DNA of 64,000 bases from Casuarina equisetifolia. Taxonomy: Eukaryota; Streptophyta; Magnoliopsida; Fagales; Casuarinaceae. The stretch lies in the NCBI GenBank assembly GCA_028551475.1, contig CM052359.1, positions 25,359,583 to 25,423,582 on the forward strand, given 5' to 3'. The position numbers and the translations under genes are program-made. Numbering within the stretch: position 1 is the stretch's first letter; each line of letters begins with the position of its first letter. Of this stretch, positions 14,684 through 25,836 are shown one piece after another. The notes under the pieces are model-generated. The model did not search any database and had not been told where the DNA came from. It was given only the letters and a program-made list of their open reading frames with translations.

Positions 14684-17600
14684 TGTGGTTTCTTGTTGCA
14701 GATGTACTTTGATTTCATCTCATGCCTTCATAGATGCTAGATTGCCATTGTTCCTTTCTATGAGCTTTCTGCCTAACCAATGTTTCTTTTTTCCTTGTTG
14801 TTTATTTTACTTCTAATAAAGATTAAATAACATCTTATTCATACATAGTGAAATTTACTGTCGGAGGACATTAGAATTAGTGCTCTTCGCATGGACCTTA
14901 ATTTGGTTATTATTACTACTTTAGTAGTACTATGGAATTTTCAGTCCCAAACTTATTCTTATTTGCTTATATTATTTGATTTGTTCAGTGGTACGCGGAT
15001 TAAGACCCGCAAACGGAATATTGCAGCGCCTCTGGACCCTGCAGCATTTGCGGATGCAGTGGTCCAGATTTATCTGGATAATGCTGGTGATTTGGTAATC
15101 TTGAGCTATCAGTGTAATCTTAGTAACTATGCATGTGCATATGTAGTTTTTCTTCCTGTTCTTGCTATAGCTAACTATCACTTTTATGTACAGGAACTTA
15201 ATGCTAAGAGTATCGAATCTTCAGAACTTAACTTTTCCAGATACGGTGACACCTTTTTCGAGGCAAGCCTTTTTACCTTCCGCTAGTCTTTGTTATCTAA
15301 TGTTAAAAGGTAAAATAAATTGTTTTTCAGTTCTATGATATTGTGATTTCTAGAAGATTTGTTATTCTATTGTTTGACTCTATTAAAAATTAGATTTAGG
15401 AAATGACATGTTGGTCTATGGCATGAGTATAATAGTAAATTTCAGGTGAAATTTGGGGGCAGTCCTGACCATGTGTATATGTATAGCTACTTTTTCTTGT
15501 GGTATCAATCTGAGCAATGTAACATTTTGAGTGTGGAGGCCATTTGTTTTCTTCTTGTTTACATTTCAGGAACCGTTTTCTTTGTTTATTCTTACTTTTC
15601 TGCTCAGGATGCTGAAATCTTGATGGGATGTTTGTTTACTTTGTCCAGCAGAATTCATCTTTCACTTCAGATTCTCCAAATACATTCTAGATGGAACAAA
15701 ATTGTTTTGCTTAGTTGATTGTTTGTTTAAAACTTTTGGAAAATTAAATAGCAGAATAATCTAATTGGTCAGTGAACCCCAGGTTGTTTTCACTGGGGGG
15801 CGTACGCAGCCTGGAACTACCAAACCTGATGAGGGGGAGCGTCACCCTTATTCCATAATAGACTGTGAGCCTAGGCGTGAAGCCATCTTACCATCTGTAA
15901 TCTACTTACAGAAAATTTTACGGCGGAGGCCTTTTCTTATAAAAAATCTTGAAAATGTCATGCGAAGATTCCTGCAGTCCTTGGAGCTTTTCGAGGAAAA
16001 TGAGAGGAAGAAGCTGGCAATTTTCACTGCACTTGCTTTCTCTCAGAAGTTATCTGGTCTTCCACCAGAGACTGTGTTCCAGCCACTGCTCAAGGACAAT
16101 CTTGTGGGCAAAGGGCTAGTTCTTTCTTTCATTACTGACTTCTTTAAGGAGTATCTGATTGATAATAGCCTTGATGATTTGATTTCTATCCTAAAGAGGG
16201 GTAAAGTGGAGGATAATCTTCTGGAATTTTTTCCATCTGCAAAGCGATCTCCCGAGGGTTTCTCGGAGCATTTCACGTGAGTTTTTACTTTTTCTTTCTT
16301 ATATTTGTTCTCTTGTTTTCTCCTTGTAATCTGAGGTTTTATTTTCTCCATAACACTAGTTGAAACTAAATGGGTGCTCCTTGTTAACAATTTTCAGCAA
16401 GGAAGGGCTAGTAGCCTTGGTTGAATACAATGACAAAAAAATATTTGAGGTGAAACTGAAGGAAATGAAATCTACTTTAACAACCCAGTTGGCTGAGGAG
16501 GCTGACATATCTGAAGTCATAGAGACTGTAAAGCAGCGTGTTAAAGATGCCAGATTGCCGGACATTGAGGTTGTCAGGATTCTGTGGGACGTCATCATGG
16601 ATGCTGTTCAGTGGTCTGGCAAGAACCAGCAACAAAATGCTAATGCAGCTCTGCGCCAGGTATGTTTGACACATGTTTGTTTTTTGCCTGGTTTTCAAAG
16701 GCAGATAAGTACTTTGCTGTCACATGTAGGCAGGGGTTCAATGGGCATGGGTCTACCTCACATATTATGTATGATGTGTCACACATATTATGAGGGCAAT
16801 GAGTTGTGGGTGTCATCTTTTTGGGAGCAAGTTTGAGCAACCATTGTAATAGAGTTTTTTTCTTAAATTGCCCGCTGTTTAAGGCTGGTCCACACAGTCA
16901 TTGTTTGCATTCTGCATTCTTCATCTTGCCTTAATTACTTCGTACCATTTAACATGTTCGTGCTTATGGTGAGTTTAGAAACTTTTGGATTGCGGCTCAT
17001 GACAGAGAGAGAGCAGTATCAACCTCACCTACCAAAAAGAGAAAGTAGTATCAATCTCAACATCATTACCTAAGTTAATTCTGCAGTTCATATGCTACAC
17101 AACCATGTGATCCACATTAGCTGTCGTTTACTATATTGTTTAAATTAATAGTTGTTGGTAATTTTTGGTAATCTGTTGGCCATATTCCACCAATAGCGTC
17201 TGCGGTCAAACTGTTTATTGCACATATCATAAGGAGAGGTGAAAGTATTTTTGAAGTAAAACTTTCCAGAATTCCTGTATAAGTGGGAAAACTATACATT
17301 AGTGGTTTCCTGATCTGAGTTAAAAGTGTGAATCCATATCAAAAAAGTGCTTATTTTGAAACAGGTGAAAGCGTGGGCAAAACTGTTGAATGCATTCTGC
17401 ACCAGTGGGAAGCTTGAGCTGGAACTCTTGTACAAAGTTCAGATGCAATGTTATGAGGATGCTAAGCTGATGAAGCTGTTCCCTGAGATTGTGAGGTCGC
17501 TCTACGACCAGGATGTGCTTGCAGAAGACACCATTCTGCACTGGTTTCGCAAAGGAACAAATCCCAAGGGCAGGTATGTGTAAAGGGTCCGTTGTATTCT

Positions 17601-17735
17601 TGTTTATTCTGATACTTGCACTCAGTATGATTGTAACGCGATGTTATTGTTGTAAAATGATGCTACAGGCAAACCTTTGTGAAGGCCCTGGAGTCGTTTG
17701 TGAATTGGCTGGAGGAGGCTGAGGAAGAGGACTAG
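13601..17735 (+). CDS. eIF5-mimic protein / basic leucine zipper and W2 domain protein (BZW)
   Basis: A translation regulator: family members carry an eIF5-like C-terminal W2 (HEAT-type) domain and compete with eIF5 for initiation factors, tightening start-codon choice. Coding exons: 13601-13605, 14324-14347, 14989-15094, 15194-15262, 15783-16276, 16398-16659, 17365-17573 and 17669-17735, totalling 411 residues, a normal length for plant members. The first coding exon is only ATGAG, and with a 24-nt second exon it yields MSSKEKPTLGGTRIKTRKRN, the expected N-terminus. The middle contains FTGGRTQPGTTKPDEGERHP and YLQKILRRRPFLI. The C-terminus has the acidic/aromatic W2 ending (FVNWLEEAEEED). 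Intron 4 starts GCAAGC, a GC-AG intron; all other introns are GT..AG. The 5' leader has (CT)n. The gene looks functional. Confidence 0.95.
14648..14681. repeat. (AT)n microsatellite in 5MP intron 2
   Basis: About 17 AT dinucleotides followed by a T-run, within the intron between the 24-nt exon and the exon at 14989. No coding effect. Confidence 0.95.
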
Positions 17736-18442
17736 AATTTAGCCGGTGATGTTGCAAATGCCAGCAAGCGATTTGACCCCTTAATTGAGGCTATCTCAGT
17801 TATCTGAGATGTGACTCAATAGATTTCCATAATCTTGTTTTTTTTTTCTTTTTTCTTTCTGGATTCTATTTTAATTCGGTGTGCCGGATGATGATTTGAC
17901 AGAACCAGTGATGGCTTAATACTTGTAGTAAATAAAGCCCATTTGTACTCCTCTCTCTCTCTGGTTGGATGTTGCATTTTTACTCCCTTTTCATCTATTT
18001 CAATTAAGTTTTGTAAGTAAATATATATATTTTTATAAATATTTGAGTTTGTTTTTATTTAAAAATAAAAAATACAAAAATTTAGCGGTATACTAGGTTT
18101 AGAATCTTTCACTTATTATAATAAATTATTTGTCTGAAAAATAATTTCTCTGAGAACTATCGATCTTGGGAAGGACCTCTGTTTGCTCCTCTCTTCACTA
18201 TACTAACCCTAGACAAGCTAAAGTTGAGATTTTCTTCCGGTTTAAAATGCAAAACCTGAATTTTAAAAGAATTAAGAAATAAATTGTACTATACCATCCC
18301 AGTAATCATAGTTTTTACCATTTCAAGATCGCATTAGAAGTTTCAGACAAGGCAAAGATAAGCTTGCATTTACGTGCATCTTCTCGTCTTTCTGAAACCA
18401 AGCGAGACGGTTACAGTGATTGCGAGAGAGAGAGAGGGAGGG
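17736..18442. other. Short intergenic gap between the 5MP and PYRR genes
   Basis: The first part is 5MP 3' untranslated sequence. AATAAA at 17931-17936 is a candidate polyadenylation signal. The rest is AT-rich sequence and the PYRR promoter/leader with a short GA run at 18424-18438. No other gene is seen. Confidence 0.6.
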
Positions 18443-21400
18443 ATGGTTTTCTCTGTAGCTTACAGCTGCAGGTTACCTCTACTTTGCAAGGCTTCGATCA
18501 ACAACAGCAGCACTAACCACGCGCTCGACGCCTCTTATGTTCGGCGCGCTGCGGACCTAGCTGACAAGTCCGCTGGTTTCACCTCTCCTCATCCTAACTT
18601 CGGCTGCTTGATTGCCACTCGCGAAGGCAAGGTCTCTGGGGAGGGCTACCTCTATGCTCAGGGCACCAAGTCCGCGGAGGTCCAAGCCGTGGAGTCCGCC
18701 GGTCCATGGGGGAGGGGCGCCACCGCCTATCTCAACATGGAGTCCGGGGACTGCCACGGCGACCACACGGCTGTCTCCGTCCTCGTCCAGGTTTGATTGT
18801 TTCTAGCAAGTCTTGACTCGTAATGTCAGCACTATGGTGGTGCCTTTTTTTTTTTTTTTCTTTGTTTTTCTTTTTGATTCATCCGAGAATTTTACTTTCG
18901 TTTCTGTATGGCCTTTTCATTATTCCTTTGGATAATTGACAACAATGTCGATTAGGCAGGGATTTCGAGAGTTGTGGTTGGAATGAGGCATCCTTTGCAG
19001 CATCTCCGAGGCAATGCTATCCGTGCATTGAGGAGTCAAGGAGTTCAGGTTGATGTTCTTGGGGAGGATATGAAGAGTAAAATTATAGAGGTATATGTTG
19101 TTGAATTCTTGGTCTTTTCGTCTTTTTTTTTTTTTTCCCTTTTTCTTTTCGTATGTTGCATGTAGATTTCTTATCTTTCCTTCGGGTAAGAACGGCTACA
19201 GTCTCGTTCTATGGCAATGATTTATTGGGAGATAAAATATCAGTTCATTGGTTTGGGCCTGAAGTATTTTCCGTATTGAGTGAGTCCGTTTCCCGTGAAA
19301 GTGCAGCAGTGATCTGCACCTAAACCCTTGGTACGTAGATCACATATGCATCTATACACTGACATGACATGGCCATACGGAAAAGGAAAGTGTATCTCTC
19401 TTCAGAAACTATAAATGTAGGACTACGTGCAGACACTATTCAACAGTAAAGACATTGTTTGTAATGTGTTTTTGATTTATGCAGTAATAGCTCCTTTCTG
19501 TTGGCGTGGAAGAAATTTGAGTCTAGAACCCCTGGGAAGTCAGAAATGGTATTAAAAGAGCGACTCAGTGATAGCTTATGGAAAAGATTGACTTCAATTA
19601 GATGTTAAAAAATGAAAATATTTTTGGAGGCCGAAAGAACATCTGAGGCCTAAGATTTGGATATAGTGATTGGCGGTGCTAAGTCTCCTAACGACGTCTG
19701 AGATGGGTGAAAACCAGGACCGATAGATATACTTACTGATTCTTCTTCTTCCTCTTCTTTTATTTTATTTTATTTATTTATTTTAAAGTAGAGGATAATG
19801 TAGTGATAGCCCCTGCTTCTTGTAGCATGGATACCAGCTATATGTTTACTTTTTGTGGTCAGCCTAATTTTTGTGTTTACATGACTACAACATTTTGTAC
19901 TACACTACAAGATTTTAAAATTATGTATTGTAGGAAGCTCGAAAATCATGCCTCATGGTCAATGCTCCCCTTATATGTAGAGCTGCTTCACGAGTTCCCT
20001 TTTCTGTTCTCAAGTATGCAATGACTCTTGATGGTGAGCATTAGAATTACATAAACCTCTTAGTGATTTTCAAATATTTCGTTTAAAAGGATGAATGACA
20101 TTAGTTTGTTAGATGTGAACAGGAAAAATTGCTGCTAGTAGTGGACATGCAGCATGGATAAGCAGTAAAACTTCTAGGAATCGAGTTTTTGAGTTGAGGG
20201 GTAAAAGTGATGCCATTATTGTGGGAGGAAATACAGTACGTAGGGATAGTAAGTATCTTCATGACTTGCAATTCTGTTATTTGTTTAATAATAAAGTAAT
20301 TGAAAATGCTCAAGATATTGGTCTATATTCTAATTCTTTCTGAATTAGATCCAAGACTAACTGCAAGGCATGGAGGTGGGCATATGCCTGTACGCATTGT
20401 GATGACACAGACTCTTGATCTCCCTGAGGAAGCAAACCTTTGGGATATGTCTGATGTATCAACCATAGTTGTAACACAAAGAGGAGCTAGGAGGAGTTTC
20501 CAGAAATTGCTTGCTTCTAAAGGAGTAGAAGTGGTGGAGTTTGAGATCTTAAACCCTAGAGACGTTGTGGAATATTTTCATGATCGTGGGTATCTTTCAA
20601 TTTTGTGGGAATGTGGGGGAACACTGGCTGCATCTGCTATTTCTGCTGGAGTAATACACAAGGTGTTTATTTTTTTTTTCTCTCTTCTATTTCTTGTCAT
20701 TGAATTTGCATCAAAACTGTGTTGTATGAAGTTATAATGGTGTGATTTATTCTTCAAACGTCCTGATAGATTTATGTTAGCATAAATTGGTGCTGGATTC
20801 ATGTTTTAGCAATAATAAATAGTTGTCTCTGAATTTTAGTGAGGCTGGTTTTACTTAGTGGGGAGTCAACTTATCTGATAATTGTATTTAGCATCATATA
20901 TGCTCTCAGGCACTTTCTTTCATTCTAAATTTGATGGATAGAATTTTTTTTCCCCCCATGATCAGCATCAAGGTGAGAATCCGCCCTGAAATCCTAATAT
21001 TTTCTCTGCAAGGTTTGCCCCCTGAGGGTGATGAATGGTCAGTATGTATGTCCTTCTGTAGGAGATTTTTGTGTTGAGCGACCCTCTTTGAGTAACTTAA
21101 AATGAATCTTTGGTGGTAGATCATGGGCCTAGAAAATGATCTTAGCCCACTCACCTTGGTAGGTGCTTGCCACTCCTTGATGGCTCTGATGGCCATCCAA
21201 TACCAAATGAATACTTTATCTGTCCACCTGTAATGAGATATAGGGTTTTCTGATCAAATGGTCACATTTCTTGGTTCTAAGCAGTTCACCTTATTAATTG
21301 TCAGGATAAAGTTGCAAGTATTGTTATCCGCAGCCAATTGCTGATTGAGGTTTGGATCTGCTATTGCGCATTGTGTAATTGTTATGCATATATAGTGGCT

Positions 21401-24400
21401 TGGAATATTTGGTCTTCAAGACCTTGTAAATATGTTTCGGATACCATATGGATTGGCCTTTTAGTATAGAAAGGCTTTGATTCTTTGTGGTTCAACCCTT
21501 GGCAATTGGTCTCAAACGAATGCAAGAAGTATGCAACAACAATAATGGAATAGATGTTCGTTTGATTGCTTCCTCTTTCTAGACAGCTTTTAGCTTTAGA
21601 ATGATTTTTGGCTTGCACTATGGACATTAGTTGCCTATATTTGTTTGCAGGTTTTTGCATTTGTTGCTCCCAAAATTATAGGTGGAAAGAATGCACCATC
21701 ACCTGTGGCTGAACTTGGGATGGTCGAGATGTCTCAAGCCTTAGATTTGATTGACATTTGTTATGAGCAGGTTAGTGTTGATTTTTAGATTTGATTTGTT
21801 GGTCTTGGGTAAGGTTGTTCTCATAATTGATATGTACAACTTATGATCCCTCTTAAGTTGATATTGCTTCCCTTTTAGTTCTTTTTTAACATAATGTATT
21901 CTTATATATGTATAGTCAATCATTTTCAGTAGGTTATTCTTGTATAGCATTCCCAACTCCATGAAAGACATGGGGACCTTGGATCTTTATGTATGTAGCA
22001 GGTTAGAAATGCATGATGTTTCCTCTGTACATGTAGTTGATCATTAATCAGTAGGTTTTTTCTTGTATAGCATTCCCGATTGTTTCACACTTGACCAAAC
22101 AGTTGCCCCTAAATATCTGAAATTGTAACGCATTCTAATCTATTAGAATGCTGTATTTGTAAAATATCAGGGTGAATTCCCTGGGATCCTGCATTCTTAT
22201 AAAAGTCACTGGGCAACACCCTCGTATAATATCTTTGCAGGTGTACTTTTGTAATGTGAATGAAGGTTTCAAAGTAGATTAACTCAGTTATGGGATTAGG
22301 TGTGCTAGTACCCAAATAAATGCAGTCATTGAATCCTTTTTATTTCTGAACGAGCTTAATGTGTCTATAGTGAGCGTGACTTGACATTTCTATTGTTTTT
22401 GTTCATATATGTTCATTTGTGTTTACATCCTTTTGTTTGTAGTGCAGCCATGCCTTTATGTACGCATAGGAATAGACTTAAGCTTCTCATGGACGATTCA
22501 TCATGCCTTGATGTGTTTTATGTGCTTATAACATTGGTTTGGGGCTTACTTAATGAATAAAGCTGAGATTGGTTCAGTATTGTGTACTCATTAACATATT
22601 AAACTTTACGTTTTCAGATATGAGACACTTCTATTGCTGACAAATAAATATCCAAAAGTTTGTGTTTCAATAGCACATGTGAATATAAAAACACCAATTT
22701 AATTGCATGGTAATCTTCTAACTCATTTTAACCGTAGTTGCTCCTGTTGGTTTGTTTGGCTGGTCTGGGCAAGTTTTTCCAAACCAACATCTGATTTTGT
22801 TATCACTTAATAATGACCCAAAGAGATCTTATATTCTTGGTACAGTGGAGTATAGGTCAACCTGAATAATGTTAATAGGAAAAGGAAAACTTGATCAAAT
22901 TATACAGTTTCTATAGAAGATGGAAATTTTTGTTGAAATATATGTTTCTGGCAGTGCTGTCAGCACATTGATTGATATGGAATTGTGCTTCTACAAAAAT
23001 GAACTACAGGTTGGACCTGACATGCTTATTAGTGGATTCCTTCAGCCCTTACCTGATGTCACACCGGCGATCCCATCAGTGGATGAAACTTTTGCAATTG
23101 ATCCTACTGTAACCCCTCATGATACAAGCATCATTTTCTTCTATAAAACATGGGATCCATATGGTGCTTTTTCAAATTTTTCTCCACATCCAATTGAAAT
23201 GCCCAATGACAATGGTGACTATACCACTTGGTCAAGTGTAGAGCATTACTACCAGGTACTTCCTTTTCTGAAGAATTTCTTTTTGTCCATTGCAACACTT
23301 GTAGAATTTTTTGTTAAAGCTTTTTTCGATACATAGGCTCAAAAGTTCATTGGAGTGAACGATCCTGTTGCGTGGGACTGTGTTGAAAATATAAAATCTG
23401 CAAAAAGTCCAGAGGAAGCAGCTCGTGCCGGAAGGTTAATGCAGAGGCAGCGGCCTGAGCTGGTAAGGTTCTCTGTACTCTTTATGAAGGACCATATTAT
23501 TTTGGTATGGTTCTAAGCATATTTTCTGGTAGGCTTTAAAGGGTCTGTATCTGAAGACCTCAAGGAATCGAATCGTTTTTCTCTTTTATTGGTTTTGTGT
23601 ACGAATTGTATCAAAATAAAACATCTGTACGATAGCATACCCCAGTGAAGAAAAAAAAGAAAAAAGCTGTACGACCACTTGAGAATGTATAAAATCTGTA
23701 GCACCATAAACTAAAGTTAGAGTGACAGAGGATCAATAACCAAAAATTGAACTGGATTCAGAAAGTGTCAACCCCCACCGACAGAAGTCCTCTCTGAAGG
23801 TAAATATTCTAATCTGTTGTAGATTTACAAAAAATAGATGGTCTGTATCCTCTGCGGAGGCTGCAGCTGTTGCTGAATATTGTGACCAAGCGGGCCAGTT
23901 TGTACTGGTATTCAAGTTGTATTTAATAGCTAAAGAATAAAACTAGACTAGGTGACACCTAGTTTCTTCTTCATCGTCTTGAATCCTTACCAAGCTCCTT
24001 TGAGCGAGAAACAACCTTCAACGGCTTCTTACAGACTATTTCCTTACTTTTGCCCTCACACGGCTTGAAATTCCCTAGAATAGTCCTCAGAATTTCAAAG
24101 CAAACCACAGTGATATCTAAAGGCCAACTCAAAGAGATCGGCTGCACAATTTGATTCATAGCACTGCTGCCTGATTCGTAGACTAGCCTCTCTCTGTATT
24201 TCTTGACTAAAGGCTGCTGGGGATGGCAACCATCCTATCAGAGCAATTGCCATCCCAATTATGTGCCTGATGGCCTTTTGCTTGTCCCTGCTATTAGAAG
24301 TATATGTCCAGAACCAAGACGAGTACCCCGGGATCCTCAAATTCCCGATAGTAATATTCTTGATATGATAGTTTCTGACACAAGTAGCTGAAAGGCACCA

Positions 24401-25836
24401 TGAATCAGCAAATGCCATAAATGCTTCAGCTTTGCTACTTTATTCCATTCTTTTACTCTTCTGACACCTGATAGGTAGACACTTGCTTTTAAGGCAATTT
24501 AGCACACATTCTTATGGTTGGCACCTCTCGGAGAGAAAGAACTCAAAACCTGTTCCACAGCCTTGACAATATCCATAGACAATATAAACAAACTGGAAGC
24601 GTAGACTTGGAAAGGAAACAATAATAACTGAAGGAACTTTATTAGCCAATTGTTCACTCTTACCAATCTTGACAATCTGGAGTTTTTAGTGTTGAGGATG
24701 CCAATGAGATCCCCGTGTAGCTCACATCGAGATCCCATTCCTTATCCCAGGTGGCTTTATTAGGAGTAACACTAGGAAGAGTTTCAACTAATTTGCGACA
24801 CTGAACTTATAATATCAACTGGAGCCTGTATTATTCTCTTAGATTTTTATGAAGTATCATGAAAACGGAGATGAGTCAACCTCAGTCTTCCCTATCGCAA
24901 TTGAGACTCGAAATCCTTCATCAAGCTTGTTGTGGAACAGTCCTGAGAGCACCTCCATAGCTAAATCAAATGAGTAGGAAGCCATGGAATCACTTGTCTG
25001 AGGCTCCTTCCCTGTTGGGTGAAGCCATTTAGTTCCCAACTTATTTTAATATATACTCGGGAGGAGTGAACCACTCCATAATCTATGCCCTCAAATTGCC
25101 AGGAAAGCCAAAAGCTTCCGTTACTGGTTGCCTCAGCCACTATTGCTGTTATTCCTAACCAATATGGGAAAAAAATTACATGAAGAAACCATGATCTGCA
25201 TCTAAAATTAGATTCTTGTATATATGTCTATTTTATATTGTTTTGAAAAAGAAATCTTGCCCTCCCCTTACAGGAAAAGGGGTTTGCAATGAGTCTCTTG
25301 TTTAGCATATGAGTTTATGTTTTAAGAAATTCAAGAATTACGATTCCTAGTGCCTTACACTGCTTCAACTTTAGTATAAAGAATTGTGCTTTCTAGTGGT
25401 GTAGAAAGGTTTACTTATGGATTTGCCTAACTTTTATCAACTGAGTTGGATCAAATAAATATTTCTGTAGAATTATTTAATACACTTCTGTATTCGCAGC
25501 CAGAAAGGAAATGGTTGATAAATACTGGAATTGCATAGAATTGATTGGAGCAAGTTTCTGTTTGGTACGCAGGTGAGATCTGATTGGGAGAGTGTGAAGA
25601 TTGACGTTATGTACAGGGCATTGAAATGCAAATTCTCGATTTACCCTCACTTGAATTCGATGTTGCTGTCGACTGCTGGTTCTGTGCTAGTTGAAGCTTC
25701 ACCACATGATCTGTTTTGGGGTGGAGGGCGAGAGGGAGAGGGCCTAAACTACCTTGGCCGGCTATTGATGCAGTTGCGGTCGGAGTTTCTCGGTGAGTCT
25801 TCCAGCTCAAGTGAAACCACTTGCTTTGCCATTTGA
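18443..25836 (+). CDS. PYRR: Riboflavin-pathway reductase PYRR with C-terminal DUF1768 N-glycosidase domain, plastid
   Basis: Reduces the 5-amino-6-ribosylamino-uracil phosphate intermediate in plastid riboflavin synthesis. Exons: 18443-18790, 18956-19090, 19934-20033, 20123-20248, 20349-20662, 21651-21770, 23010-23255, 23337-23462 and 25573-25836, giving 592 residues. Domains: transit peptide (about 1-25), RibD deaminase-like domain (about 28-150), reductase domain (about 175-400; YAMTLDGKIAASSGHAAWIS, VGGNTVRRDNPRLT) and DUF1768/YbiA-like domain (about 425-582; FYKTWDPYGAFSNF, SSVEHYYQAQKF). The deaminase-like part has lost its zinc site: the usual HAE reads SAE and the PC..H..PPC loop reads GDCHGDHTAV. 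This is the known plant arrangement, in which a separate protein supplies the deaminase. An in-frame ATG at 18374 would add 23 residues; I prefer 18443 because the upstream part looks like leader. Intron 8 is 2.1 kb and holds an antisense remnant. Confidence 0.95.
24095..25039 (-). pseudogene. Broken protein-coding remnant on the opposite strand of PYRR intron 8
   Basis: Reading the minus strand from 25039 to 24095 gives successive protein-like stretches in shifting frames: one beginning MGTKWLHPTGKEPQTSD (to 24857), one with PNKATWDKEWDLD near 24.76 kb that runs into a donor-like ATTG|GTAAGA, one with MDIVKAVEQVLSSFSPRG (to 24499), and a 107-residue stretch with FADSWCLSATC and PGYSSWFWTY (24418-24095). 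Stops and frame changes separate them. The peptides look like real ancestral protein (Trp/Cys-rich, normal codon use), but I cannot name the family. The donor-like site argues for a duplicated gene fragment rather than a processed copy. It could also be unrelated TE cargo. Confidence 0.4.
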
